A stretch of DNA of 64,000 nt from Bos javanicus (GCF_032452875.1 NC_083877.1:48595724-48659723), one strand, 5' to 3'. Shown: positions 33,883 to 44,920, counted from the first letter of the stretch. A program made the numbers and translations. Notes: generated by a model not told the origin, from the sequence alone.

Positions 33883-35552
33883 AACTGAGCCCATCTGACT
33901 GCCCTAGCACTCTCATCAGACCCAGATACCGTTTGAAGTAAAAGATGCTCTCAAAGAAGAGAGGTCCTTGAGCTTGAAAATGCCAACTCCACCTTGATAA
34001 GATGTGCTGTCTGGCAAGAAGCTGGCTGTGAATGCCCCAGAGGGTCTTTGTTTTTCATCAGAGCAGCCTCGAAGTCAGAGGAACCCAGAGGCGTTCACAT
34101 TGATGAGGCCGTTCCTTCCTTCCCTGCTCGGAGTTCACGGATCCTGTTGGAGTCCTTGCTAGGAGCAATTCTGGCTCCTTTTCTCCAGTGCCAATACTGG
34201 AGCCTGGTGCATAATACTGCACCCAGGCCAAGTAGGATTGGTTGGCTTTCTTAAAAAGATATTGAAACATGAAACACAATTGGCAAAGGAGCCCTGCTAC
34301 TTGGTGTTGGGAGGTGGGGAACACCTTCCATTCACCATGAACACCTTGGCAGCACTTCTCTGGCTTCCTCTGGCTCTGGCAGGCTGAACTCCAAGCTGCC
34401 CTAGTGTGGTGGCAGGCAAGTTGGCTATGATGTACGTCTGTGTGCCCAAGTCCACCTTCCCCCTCACACGAGGCTTATCTCTAATAGAAACCTACAGGCT
34501 GTATCCCACCACTTGCTTGGGGAGCCCATCCCCTAGGACAATTGTCAGAGCTGAGAAAGAGCAGATGATGCTTTACAGGAAAGGAGGGGAAGAAAGGTGG
34601 GACTGTAGGCGCGCCAGCCCTGTTTGTGTGCCCTCTGGCCACACATGGACTGCTCTTCCTCCTCTTGCTCACTAACAGGGAGACTTTTTAAAAGACACTG
34701 CTTTATATTGCCCCACTCCCATTTCCTCTGTATCTCCCCACCATCTATTTGCAGCTTCTGATGGCATTTTCAGGACTTCATTTTTTTTCCTCTCAAGGTC
34801 TCTTTTTCTTCATCTTTTGCCTTGTGCCCCGATTTCTTAGCCTCCGCTATTTTTTCTGTCTACCCACCACCTGCCCCAAACCTCTGTTTTTCTGGCCTAA
34901 GGGTGGCTGGGTGGGGAGTTGCGGATGTCTGGGAGTGAATGCCAGGAGACAGAGACAATAGTTGTGACTTTTGTTCTCCACAGGCCATGACGTCCCTTTC
35001 CCTGAGCATTTGCTTCTGATTTAGAAAAATCAGCTTTACGAGTGTATGTTTTTATAGCTAACGTGATCAGACATTCCAGCTGTGTCGAGGATTTTAGGTC
35101 TAGAAAAGGAATGAAGTGCAGAGTTGGGATGCAGAGCAATCCTTTGTCAGTTCTCTGGTTGGCCAAACACGGTCGTGCGCCCTGTGCCGCAGGGCCTGCC
35201 TTGCCCTGTCCTCCTGCTCTGCTCCACCTCCCCTGTCTAAGGCCTCTCCTCTGTGCTTCCCCTTGGATGCTCTGGGTACCTTGAGAGGCCCGGAGAAGCA
35301 ACCTGCACAGTTTGGTTCCTTTAAGTCCTCCTCTTCTGATCTCTGCTTTCTTGCTTCTGTGAAGTTATTGAGAGCCGACCCTTAGCTTCTCAGTACTGTG
35401 ATTATCATTTACCTAGGAGGTCTATTTACAGTCTTGCTGCCAAACCAGAGAGTCTGGTGAGAGATCCAGGATCCTTAATTTCTGACCAGCTCCTAGGACC
35501 TAGGGATGTAGAGACCACAGTTTTTCTTAAGACCTGATACTATGTGCCTGCT
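33883..35552. other. No gene seen
   Basis: Unique-looking sequence with a GC-richer part at 35100-35300. Overlapping frames on both strands (up to 134 codons, minus 34897-35301) lack domains or splice context that would support an exon. Confidence 0.45.
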
Positions 35553-35572
35553 AAAAAAAAAAAAAAAAAAAA
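35553..35572. repeat. Poly-A run
   Basis: Twenty consecutive A residues follow 'tatgtgcctgct'. No recognisable retroposon body lies directly upstream, so the origin is unclear. Confidence 0.9.
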
Positions 35573-35751
35573 GGTGATTAATCTGACAAGGGTATCAATA
35601 TTAATGAGCTAAAGAGAAAGCCAGGAGAGGACCTTCCCTTCTCCCCCAAGTGTTCTCTGTGCAGCTACTTCCTAGAGATAGCTCATTTCCTCATTTAACA
35701 AATATTTCCCAAGTGCCTACTGAGTTCCAAGCAATATTCTAGGCCCTAGGG

Positions 35752-36235
35752 CACTGCTTCTCAAACTCTAAAGTTCATGCAAATTACCTGGGGAATCTTG
35801 TTAAAATGCAGATTCTGATTCAGTAGGTCAGTTGTTGTTGTTCTGTTGCTCAATCATGTCTTACTCTTTGAGACCCCATGGACTGCAGCACACCAGGCTT
35901 CCCTGTCTTTCATCCAGAGCTTGTTCAAACTCATGTCCATTGAGTTGGTGATATCATCCAACCATCTAGTCCTCTGTCATCACATGGATCACAGCCTTGT
36001 CTAACTCATGAGCCATGCCGTATAGGGCCACCCAAGATGAATGCGTCATAGTGGAGAGTTCTGGCAAAACGTGGTCCACTGGAGAAGGGAAAGGCAAACC
36101 ACTTCAGCATTCTTGCCTGGAGAACCCCATGGAGTACGAAAAGGCAGTAGATCAAGAGGTGGGGCTGAACATTCTTTGTTTCTAACAAGCTCCCAGTTGA
36201 TGATGGTGTTTCTGTTCCATGGAGCACATCACAGC
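35752..36235 (-). repeat. MER20-like hAT fossil split by a BovB insert
   Basis: Left part 35752-35828 ('gcttctcaaactctaaagtt', 'attctgattcagtaggtc') and right part from about 36149 ('gaggtggggctgaacattct', 'tttctaacaagctcccagtt') are consecutive pieces of one antisense MER20. The BovB composite at 35831-36144 sits between them, so the ancient element gives the pre-insertion sequence. Confidence 0.65.
35831..36144 (-). mobile_element. Short BovB insertion with inverted 5' part
   Basis: Positions 35831-35984 are antisense BovB 3' end ('gttgctcaatcatgtcttac' to 'catctagtcctctgtcat'). From about 35982 to 36144 the sequence is sense BovB from near the 5' end ('acatggatcacagccttgtc', 'ggccacccaagatgaatgc', 'ccactggagaagggaaagg'), the reverse complement of 43085-43250 in the long copy. 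The halves join at a shared ATC. The flanks 'cagtaggtca' (35821-35830) and 'cagtagatca' (36145-36154) form a 10-bp target duplication with one mismatch. About 3 kb of internal BovB is missing. Confidence 0.8.
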
Positions 36236-36300
36236 TGATAAGGGTCTAGACCAGTGCTTTTCATAGGAAACATAGCCTGAGCTACAAATATTAGCCACAG

Positions 36301-36505
36301 GTTGTTGTTTAGTAGCTAAGTTGTGTCCAACTCTTCACCCCGTGAAGTGTAGCCTGCCAGGTTCCTGTGTCCATGGGATTTCCCAGGCAAGAATACTGGA
36401 GGGGGTTGCCATTTCCTTTTCCAGAGGATCTTCCTGACTCAGGGATCAAACCCATGTCCTACCTTGCAAGTGAATTCTTTCCTGCTGAGCCCCCAGGGAG
36501 GCCTG
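36301..36505 (-). repeat. Bov-tA SINE with target duplication
   Basis: Antisense body ('ggatttcccaggcaagaata', 'ccagaggatcttcctgactc') and tRNA head ('cctgctgagcccccagggag') are complete. The 11-bp direct repeat 'attagccacag' at 36290-36300 and 36506-36516 is the target duplication. Confidence 0.88.
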
Positions 36506-36516
36506 ATTAGCCACAG

Positions 36517-36589
36517 AGGCAACTTTAAATGTTTTCATGGCCATGTTAAAAAAAAAAAAAAAGTGAAATGGATTTTGAAGGACTGTGTT
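36517..36589. repeat. Poly-A run and flank
   Basis: A run of about 15 A residues at 36547-36561 within otherwise unremarkable sequence. Confidence 0.6.
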
Positions 36590-36770
36590 GCTTAACCCAG
36601 TGTGTTCAAAATACCGTCATTTCAGCAAGTAATCAACATAAACGTTGAGAGACACACTTGAAGTCTTCAAACGCAGGTGTGGGTTTTGCACATCTTGAGC
36701 ACATTTCAGGTGGGAGTAGCCACATTCCGAGTACTCAAGTTCACGTGCAGCATTTGGCTCTTGTGTGCCC
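36590..36770. repeat. Ancient mammalian interspersed repeat, unnamed
   Basis: The order 'ttaacccagtgtgttcaaaa', 'tcatttcagcaagtaatcaa', 'gagcacatttcaggtg' and 'agtagccacattccga' resembles a family also represented at 51660-51930. I do not recall its name with certainty. Orientation and edges are approximate. Confidence 0.4.
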
Positions 36771-37152
36771 CAGGGCAGGTCCAGGCACTCCCCTTATCCC
36801 TAGGGAGCGCAGCACAGTGACTCAGAAATGCAGATGGTGCTACCATTGGGCCAGAACTCCAGTTGTAGGGCTATGTGATCTCCTTTCATGAGGAGCAGCC
36901 TCAGTGATACGAATCGTAGACCAGCTTGTTTCCCATCCCCATGTGAATAAGTGAAATAGAAATCCCAGTGCACAAGCCCATTGTCCTCCAATCAGAGAAT
37001 GCTCGCTGTTTGTGGGTGGGTGGGATTTCCTTCCCTCTTACCTGGTAAGCCCATCCTGCTCCATTAAAATGGACTCTTCTCAAACTGCTGCTGAGTTAAG
37101 GGGACAGGAGAAGCCAGGGCCGCATTCTGACTCTGTCCAGGTTTGTGTCTGA
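36771..37152. other. No gene seen
   Basis: Unique-looking sequence without a recognised feature. Confidence 0.4.
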
Positions 37153-37165
37153 TGTCCAGTTTTTT

Positions 37166-37429
37166 TAAATTTATTATTATTATAATTATTTTTTATTTGG
37201 GTGTGTTGGGTCTTAGTTGCAGCACATGGGATCTTCGTTGCATTGGGCAGGATCTTTCACTGCAGTGCATGGAGTCTCTAGTTGTGATAAATAGGCTCAG
37301 TAGTTGTGGCTTGTGGGCTTAGTTGCTCCCTGGCATGTGGAGTCTTAGTTCCCTGATTAGGGACTGAACCTATGTACCCTGCGTTGCAAAGCAGATTCTT
37401 AACCGCTGGACCACCAGGGAAGTCCCTGC
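37166..37429 (-). repeat. CHR-type SINE with target duplication
   Basis: Complete antisense element: A/T-rich tail on the left, body blocks 'gtgtgttgggtcttagttgc' and 'tagttgtggcttgtgggctt', then the head ending 'gctggaccaccagggaagtc'. The flanks 'tgtccagtttttt' (37153-37165) and 'tgtccaatttttt' (37430-37442) are a 13-bp target duplication with one mismatch. Confidence 0.88.
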
Positions 37430-37442
37430 TGTCCAATTTTTT

Positions 37443-37988
37443 GAAGACAGCTTTACTCTGGGTACCATACCTTGTGCAGCATTGTAGGTTGTCTTGACAC
37501 CCTGGCCAGCGTGGTAAAAACGTGAGCTGAGAGCACAATGCATGGTGCTTATGAGTCCCCGCTCCACCTCCTGGTTCCACCAGTCAGAGCAAAGGGACCA
37601 GGTTGGAGGACATTTAAACAGAATCTTTACCTTGCTCACCTGCTCTCTTTTCTATTCCCCATCCCCCGTGCTCTGCTTCTATAGTGTTTTGAAGGGACTT
37701 TATCCTTGGTGACAATGCCCGGGATGTGGCCAGTATGGCTGCTCTGGGAGACCTGTGTTATAGGCGCGAACCTAGAACATGATGCATTTCCAAGGTTAGG
37801 TCGAGTTTTCTCAGGCCCTGTGCCTGGTGCTTGACTTTAAATGCCTCTATTTGATTAAAATGAATTCTGAAATCAGGTTTCAGGGCTGATGCAATGATAG
37901 CAATTAGCGTTTATATAGCACTTTTTGATTTATGTAACTTTTTAAACTTCTCTCATTTTTACAAAGTTCATGACAGGTAAGTGTATAC
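37443..37988. other. No gene seen; MIR-like piece at the end
   Basis: Unique-looking sequence. About 37905-37985 ('agcgtttatatagcactttt', 'catttttacaaagttcatga') may be an antisense MIR remnant. Confidence 0.4.
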
Positions 37989-37997
37989 CTTGATTAT

Positions 37998-38125
37998 GTG
38001 TGTTAAGTCACTTCAGTCGTGCCCGACTCTTTGTGACTCTATGGACTGTAAGCCGCCAGCTCGTCTGTCCATGGGATTCTCTAGGCAAGAATACTCGAAT
38101 GGGTTGCCATTTCCTTCTCCAATAT
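37998..38125 (-). repeat. Bov-A SINE monomer with target duplication
   Basis: Antisense Bov-A: 'cacttcagtcgtgcccgact', 'gggattctctaggcaagaat', 'gggttgccatttccttctcc'. A 9-bp direct repeat 'cttgattat' flanks it at 37989-37997 and 38126-38134. Confidence 0.87.
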
Positions 38126-38134
38126 CTTGATTAT

Positions 38135-39074
38135 AGTCGTAAATAGCATGAAAGAGAAGAAAGGTCTATGTAACCTTGCTCTTGCTTAGTTCTATGTTTT
38201 CCTGCTCATTATGCACACCAACTGCTTGGTTCTTTCTTGCATTGTTTTAGAAAGGGAGAATCTGGGTGTCTTCACAGGTATTTTCATTTTTAAAATGGTC
38301 CATGAGAAAATTGAAAACTACATATCAGAATTCATTCAGGCAGACAAAAATGAGGTAGTAAAGGGCTTGGCTGATAACTTCCACAGAGGCAGGCTTGCAA
38401 GGGATGGTGTGAAGGGTGAAGAGCTGGTGGGAAGGCTTCTAAAGAGCAGCCTCAGGTCCGTGTGCCAGCACCATCCGCTATTGAGTTATCACGGCGTCTG
38501 CTCAGCCAGCTAAGTACAAATTAATCTCTCGTGGCTGACCAATTACGCACAGCCTTTTGTGAGCAAACAAGTTAAAAGAAACGCATTAGGTAAAGCAAGG
38601 GCTAGCAGCTCTTGGAGTGAGAGAATGGGTGGGCCTGCAGTGTCAGAAGGCATTTGACTTCACAGTTGTCATCCAGCTAAGCTTATCAGAAGGTCTGAAA
38701 TTGACTATATCACATCGCATGTGTGGACACATTCATTACTTGGGTAAACACACTCTCTTGGGCACCTGGGATGGTGCCAGGTTACATCTGTAGTCCTTGG
38801 ATAATTATTAATAGCACGCCCTTTCACTCTCAGATGAGTCTTGGATTGGACAATGAATTATACGGCTCCTTTAATTATAAGCACACAGGATGTCTCTATG
38901 TATAATAAAGAACGCATGATTTATGATATTGGCGGAGTCTTAATGGGGCTCTGGTTAAGGTATGCCTTTTGTTTGTTTGTTTTCTCCAGAAATATGAATC
39001 AACATTGTATCCTGGAAAAAATCTGGCCTTTGGAACAAGCCAACCTAGACCCTATTATAGAGACTGATGGGGTC
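38135..39074. other. No gene seen
   Basis: Unique-looking or very old repeat sequence. The 100-codon frame at 38211-38513 (plus) has no recognisable domain and no supporting splice or promoter context. The part near 38800-38890 ('gacaatgaattatacggctc') may be an ancient repeat. Confidence 0.4.
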
Positions 39075-39322
39075 TGGTAGTTAAGGCACAGGGTCCAAAG
39101 CTGACCATCTGGGTTCCAATCCCAGCTCTGCCACTTACCAGCTGTGACTACTTGGGCAAGTTACTTAATCTCTCTGTATTTATTCTCTGACCTGTAAAAA
39201 GGATATCGAGGTACCTACCTTATACGGTTGAAGTGAGGATCAGAGGAGTTAATAATTAATGCACATGAAACAATGACTGATGTTAACTAAGCCCTTAGTA
39301 AATATTTGCTATTATTTTAGTC
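39075..39322 (+). repeat. MIR SINE fossil, best copy in the window
   Basis: Almost the whole MIR consensus is legible: 'ctgggttccaatcccagctc', 'tgccacttaccagctgtgac', 'cttgggcaagttacttaatc', 'ggtacctaccttatacggtt' and 'gtaaatatttgctattattt'. Confidence 0.85.
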
Positions 39323-39785
39323 TCAGCTTTACTGTTCTTCATCAGTTTGGCCACTGGGATGGAGCTCGCTGAACCATGGTTCCCTGTAAAGTGAGCATAC
39401 TGATTTCTACCTCTTGGAAACACAGTAAGCATCCATTGGGATAGGGTGTGTGAAGAGTTTAACGTGGTACCTAGTTGTCAATGAGGTCTCAACCAGTGTT
39501 GAGACATTGTTTTCCTTAATGGGATGAGAAGAATCTCTGATATCTCATGGAGCTCATTTCTCCTCTAGTTTGCTTGTTTCTTGCAAAATCTAAAGTTGTT
39601 TTCAGTCAGGCTGTGAAGCCCATAAGTAACTTTCCTAAGGGTTGTCTCTGTCATTTGAAGGATGTAGAGAGAGCATGAGCCTGGGAGCAATTGCAATGGA
39701 GGTAGTAAAGAGAGTTTTGAAAGTTACCTGAATTTTTACAGGCTTTTTAGATCACCAACTGCTAAATACCCTGAAAGTATTAATT
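39323..39785. other. No gene seen
   Basis: Unique-looking sequence with no recognised feature. Confidence 0.4.
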
Positions 39786-39965
39786 GCTTTGTAACCCCCT
39801 GGACTGTAGCCCACCAGGCTCCTCTGTCCAAGAAATTCTCTAGGCAAGAATACTGGAGTGGGTTGCCATTCCCTTCTCCAGGGAATCTTCCCCACCCACG
39901 GATCGAACCTGGGTTCTCCTGCATTGCAGGCAGATTCTTTACCATATGAGCCACCAGGGAAGCTA
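39786..39965 (-). repeat. Bov-tA SINE
   Basis: Antisense body ('ccctggactgtagcccacca', 'aggcaagaatactggagtgg') joined to the tRNA head ('gcattgcaggcagattcttt', 'atgagccaccagggaagct'). The 3' end is slightly truncated at 'attgctttgtaaccccctgg'. Confidence 0.87.
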
Positions 39966-40083
39966 GATAACGTTGTGAAGGTTTTGTTTTTGTTTGTTTT
40001 AATCTTTCCATCCCCCTTCCTAATTGCCCTTTACTCCTCCAGTATCTACAATTAATTTCAGCTTCTAATAATGTTTCTATTTC
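39966..40083. other. Right flank of SINE, left flank of BovB
   Basis: Short T-rich spacer with no feature. No clear target duplication partner for the BovB was found at its other end. Confidence 0.4.
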
Positions 40084-40235
40084 AGTCAGTTCAGTTCAGG
40101 CACTCAGTCGTGTCTGCCTCTTTGCGACTCCATGGACTGCAGCACACCAGGTTCCCCTGTCCATCACCAACTCCCAGAGCTTTTACTCAAACTCATATCC
40201 ATTGAGTTGGTGATGCCATCAACCATCTCATCCTG

Positions 40236-41815
40236 TCATTCACTTTTCCTCCAGCCTTCGATCTTTTCCAGCATCAGGGTCTTTTCCAGTGAGTCAGTTC
40301 TTCCCATCAGGTGGCCAAAGTATTGGAGTTTCAGCTTTAGCATCAGTCCTTTCAATGAATATTCAGGACTGATTTCCTTTAGGATGGACTGGTTGGATCT
40401 CCTTGCAGTCCAAGGGACTCTCAAGAGTCTTCTCCAACACTACAGTTCAAAAGCATCAATTCTTCAGCACTTAGGTTTCTTTATAGTCCAACTCTCACAT
40501 CCATTCATGACTACTGGAAAGACCATAGCTTTGACTAGATAGATATTTGTTGGCAAAGTAGTGTCTCTGCTTTTTAATGTGCTATCTAGATTGGTCATAA
40601 CTTTTCTTCCAAAGAGGAGGCACCTTTTAATTTCCTGGCTGCAATCACCATCTGCAGTGATTTTTGAACTGAAGAAAATAGAGTCTGTCACTGTTTCCAC
40701 TGTTTTCCCCATCTGTTTGCCATGAAGTGATGGGACCAGATGCCATGATCTTAGTTTTCTGAATGTTGAGTTTTAAGCCAACTTTTTCACTCTCCTCTTT
40801 GAGTTTCTTCAAGAGGCTCTTTAGTTCTTCTTTGCTTTCTACCATAAGGGTGGTGTCATCTGCATCTCTGAGGTTATTGATATTTCTCCCCACAATCTTG
40901 ATTCCAGCTTGTGCTTCATCCAGCCCAGCATTTCTCATGATGTACTCTGCATGTAAGTTAAATAAGCAGGGTGACAATATACAGCCTTGACATACTCCTT
41001 TTCCTATTTGGAACAGTCTGTTGTTCCATATCCAGTTCTAACTGTTGCTTCTTGACCAGCATACAGATTTCTCAGGAGGCAGGCAAGGTGGTCTGGTATT
41101 CCCATCTCTTTAAGACTTTTCCAGAGTTTATTGTGATCCACACAGTCAAAGGCTTTGGCATAGTCAATAAAGCAAAAGTAAATGTTTTTCTGAAACTCTC
41201 TTGCTTTTTCGATGATCCGATTTGATATCTGACAATTTGATCTCTGGTTCCTCTGCCTTTTCTAAATCCAGCTTGAACATCTGGAAGTTCATGGTTCACA
41301 TACTGTTGAAACCTGGCTTAGAGAATTTTAAGCATTACTTTACTAACGTATGAGATGAATGCAATTGTGCATTAGTTTGAACATTCTTTGGCATTGCCTT
41401 TCTTTGGGATTGGAATGAAAACTGACCTTTTCCAGTCCTGTGGTCACTGATGAGTTTTCCAAATTTGCTGGCATATTGAGTGCAGCACTTTCACAGCAAC
41501 ATCTTTCAGGATTTGAAAGAGCTCAACTGGAATTCCATCACCTCCACTAGCTTTGTTCGTAGTGATGCTTTCTAAGGCCCACTTGACTTCACATTCCAGG
41601 ATGTCTGGCTCTAGGTGAGTGATCACACCATCATGGTTATCAGGATCATGAAGATCTTTTTTGTATAGTTCTTCTGTGTATTCTTGCCACCTCTTCTTAA
41701 TATCTTCTGCTTCTGTTATGTCCATACCCTTTCTGTCGTTTATTGTGCCCATCTTTGCATGAAATGTTCCCTTGGTATCTCTGATTTTCTTGAAGAGATC
41801 TCTAGTCTTTCCCAT
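40236..41815 (-). pseudogene. BovB reverse transcriptase remnant
   Basis: Broken frames at 41444-41815, 41072-41299, 40645-40977, 40464-40712 and 40236-40424 (minus) are consecutive pieces of the RTE polymerase. The first contains the ASGGDGIPVELFQ stretch; the third contains the catalytic box. The usual YADD reads DADD here because the Tyr codon is an Asp codon (40864-40866), which should disable polymerisation. A frameshift separates every neighbouring pair, so no product is possible. Confidence 0.85.
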
Positions 41816-42015
41816 TCTGTTGCTTTCCTCTATTTCTTTGCACTGATCACTGAGAAAGGTTTTCTTACCTCTCCTTGCTATTCTTTGAAACTCTGCATTC
41901 TAATGGGTATATCTTTCTTTTTCTCCTTTGCTTTTCACTTCTCTTCTTTTCACAGCTATTTGTAAGGCTTCTTCAGACAACCATTTTGCCTTTTTTTTCT
42001 TGGGGATAGTCTTGA

Positions 42016-42679
42016 TCACTGCCTCCTGTACAATGTTACGAACCTCCATCCATAGTTCTTCAGGCACTCTATCAGATCTAATCCCTTGAATCTATTTGTC
42101 ACTTCCACTGTATAATTGTAAGGGATTTGATTTAGGTCATATCTGAATAGTCTAGTGGTTTTCTCTACTTTCTTCAATTTCAGTCTGAATTTGGCAATGA
42201 GGAGTTCATGATCTGAGCCACACTCAGCTCCCGATCTTGTTTTTGCTGACTGTATAGAGCTTCTCCATATTTGACTGCAAAAAATATAATCAGTCTGATT
42301 TTTGTATTGACCATCTGGTGATGTCCACCTGTAGAGTCTTCTCTTGTGTTGTTGAAAGAGGGTGTTTGCTATGACCAGTGCATTCTCTTGGCAAAACTCT
42401 GTTAGCCCCTGCCCTGCTTCATTCTGTACTCCAAGGCCAAATTTGCCTGTTACTCCATGAATTTCTTGGGTTCCTTGCATTCCAGTCCCCCATAATGAAA
42501 AGGACATCTTTTTTTGATGTTAGTTCTAGAAGGTCTTGTAGCTCTTCATAGAACCGTTCAACTTCAGCTTCTTCAGCATTACTGGTTGGGGCATAGACTT
42601 GGATTACTGTGATATTGAATGGTTTGCCTTGGAAACAAACAAAGATCATTCTGTTGTTTTTGAGATTGCATCCAAGCAC
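42016..42679 (-). pseudogene. BovB AP-type endonuclease remnant
   Basis: Two overlapping frames (42419-42679 and 42016-42507, minus) carry the apurinic-like endonuclease that nicks target DNA for RTE elements. Visible residues: IQVYAPTSNA and FIMGDWNARN (GDWNA codons at 42476-42490) in the first; TSPDGQYKNQTDYIFC and GSDHELLIAKF in the second, containing the conserved Ser-Asp-His. A frameshift lies in the overlap, and the N-terminal part is broken. Confidence 0.85.
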
Positions 42680-43851
42680 TGCATTTTGGACTCTCTTGTT
42701 GACTATGATGGCTACTCCATTTCTTCAAATGGATTCTTGCCCACAGTAGTAGATATAATGGTCTTCTGAGTTTAATTCATCCATTTTAGTCTGCTGTTTC
42801 CTAAAAGGTTGATGTTCACTCTTGCTGTCTCCTGTTGACCACTTCCAATTTGCCTTGATTCACGGACCTAACATTACAGGTTCTATGCAATATTGCTCTT
42901 TACAGCATCAGAATTTACTTCCTTCACTGGTCACATCCACAACTGGATGTTGTTTTTGCTTTGGCTCTGTCTCTTCACTCTTTCTGGAGTTATTTCTCCA
43001 CTGATCTCCAGTAGCTTATTGGGCACCTACCGACCTGGGGAGTTCATCTTTTCAGTGTCCTATCTTTTTGCCTTTTCACATTGTTCATGGGGTTCTCAAG
43101 GCAAGACTACTAAAGTGGTTACCATTCCCTTCTCTAGTGGACCAAGTTTTGTCAGGACTTTCCACCATGACCTGTCTTGGGTGGCCCTACAGGGTATGGC
43201 TCATAGTTTTATCGCCTTAGCCAAGGCTGTGGTCCATGTGATCAGATTGGTTAATTTTCTGTGATTGTGGTTTCCATTCTATCCGCCTTCTGATGGAGAA
43301 GGATAAGAGGCTTATGGAAGCTTCCTGATGGGAGAGACTGACTGAGGGGGAAACTGGGTCTTGTTCTGATGGGCAGGGCCATGCTCAGTAAGTCTTTAAT
43401 GAGCGGGGCTCATTTTCTGTTGATGGGCGGGGCTGTGTTCTCTTCCTGTTATTTGACCTGAGGCCAAAAATGGTGGAGGTAATGAAGATAATGGTGACCT
43501 CCTTCAAAAGGTACCATGCATGCACTACTACACTTAGTCCCCCAACCCTGCAGCAGGCCACCACTGACCCACACGTCTGCCAGAGACTCCTGGACACTCA
43601 CGGGCATATCTGGGTCAGTCTCTTGTGGGGTCACTGGACCTTTCTTCTGAGTCCTGGTGTGCACAAGGTTTTCTTCGTGCCCTCAGAGTCTGTTTCCCAG
43701 TCCTGTGTAAGTTCTGGTGGCTCTATGGTGGTGTTAATGGCGACCTCCTCCAAGAGGACTTATGCCATACCCAGGTCTTCTGCACCCAGAGTCCCTGCCC
43801 CTGCAGCAGTCCAGTGCTGACCCATACCTCCACAGGAGACACTCAAACATA

Positions 43852-44127
43852 GTTGCTGCCACTGCTAAGTCACTTCAGTCGTGTACGACTCTGTGTGACC
43901 CCATAGACGGCAGCCTACCAGGCTCCCCCGTCCCTGGGATTCTCCAGGCAAAAACACTGGAGTGGGTTGCCATTTCCTTCTCCAATGCATGAAAGTGAAA
44001 AGTCAAAGTGAAGTCGCTCAGTCTTGTCTGACTCTTTGTGACCCCATGGACTGCAGCCCACCAGGCTCCTCCGTCCCTGGGATTTTCCAGGCAAGAGTAC
44101 TGGAGTGGGGTGCCATTGCCTTCTCCA
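43852..44127 (-). repeat. Bov-A2 dimer SINE next to BovB 5' end
   Basis: Antisense dimer: a degenerate CTG tail ('gctgccactgctaagtcac'), unit one ('gggattctccaggcaaaaac'), linker ('gcatgaaagtgaaaagtcaa') and unit two ('gggattttccaggcaagagt', 'gtgccattgccttctcc'). Its 3' end meets the BovB 5' boundary. I found no clean target duplication, so the order of insertion is unresolved. Confidence 0.9.
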
Positions 44128-44920
44128 TCAAGACAGCTGCTGGTGCTGCTGCTGATGAAACAAGCTCAAGACTGCAAAGAAAAATCTATATGATAGATTG
44201 CATTATGAAGGAGGGCATGTTTAAAACATTGCCTTTCCTTTTGGTTTCTGTGAGATAAACAGCACCTAACTAAGAGTTTCATCAGTAAGAGCAACCTTTG
44301 AGAAAATGAGTAGTCATTGATTAATATGATAAACTTGACTTTTAAAACTAGCTCTCTTCACTCAATATCCAGACAAGTGAGTTTTTACTTACTGCGTATC
44401 ATCCAATCATCTTTAGTTTGATTTATTTATTCAACATAGACTTACTGAGTGTTTACTCTGTGCCAGGCAGTCTCCCATGTTCAGAGGGTGCAAGTGTGAA
44501 AAAAAGCTGTGTCTGTCCTCACAGGGTGTACCATCTACCTAGTGTACACACAACATACTTGTTATTGGCACACACTCCTGAAACATGAACTGTCTTAAAA
44601 TGCACAAGTCAAAGACAAAGACTGAACTAAGAAGGAAATTCAGGCAAGGAATCAGTATTACTGATCCAGAAATAAGCAAAAACCTTATATCCGTTTTGCA
44701 AGAAGATAAAGCAGGAATTTTGAGACCAGATCAGGCAAACAGACTGGAGAAATCCAACAGCCATTTCATGTTAAAGTTGCCACATGACTCTTGTTCTAAT
44801 TAATGGTTTCATATCTAGCCTGAACCCATATCTGTGTTGCTTTTCCACCTCATTTGACTTAGACAGATTTTGATGGGATGAATTAGTGCCTTGTATACCA
44901 TCTACCTGTTTAAGAGAATG

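Larger units (their letters stand above)
40084..43850 (-). mobile_element. Long BovB (RTE) LINE, inactive
   Basis: Read on the minus strand the element runs from its 5' region (43850, sequence rich in 'ccaccactgacccacacgtc'-type antisense) through the endonuclease, the reverse transcriptase and the 3' end at 40084 ('cagtcagttcagttcaggca', antisense of ACTGA repeats). At about 3.8 kb it is the most complete BovB here. The coding part is broken into at least seven frames by stops and frameshifts. Its 5' edge abuts a Bov-A2 in the same orientation. Confidence 0.92.

Noticed and set aside
35553..35572. Poly-A run as the end of a processed gene copy
   Set aside because: No cDNA-like sequence, polyadenylation signal at the right distance or target duplication was recognised upstream.
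38211..38513. 100-codon plus-strand frame with mixed composition
   Set aside because: The only repeat-free frame that looked protein-like, but it has no recognised domain, upstream promoter or splice context. I left it as non-coding.
40084..43850. Endogenous retrovirus
   Set aside because: There are no LTRs, primer-binding site or gag/env-like frames. The motifs and 3' end identify an RTE-type LINE.
44585..44803. Lys-rich 72-codon frame as a processed pseudogene
   Set aside because: I recognise no parent gene, and there is no poly-A tail or target duplication around it.
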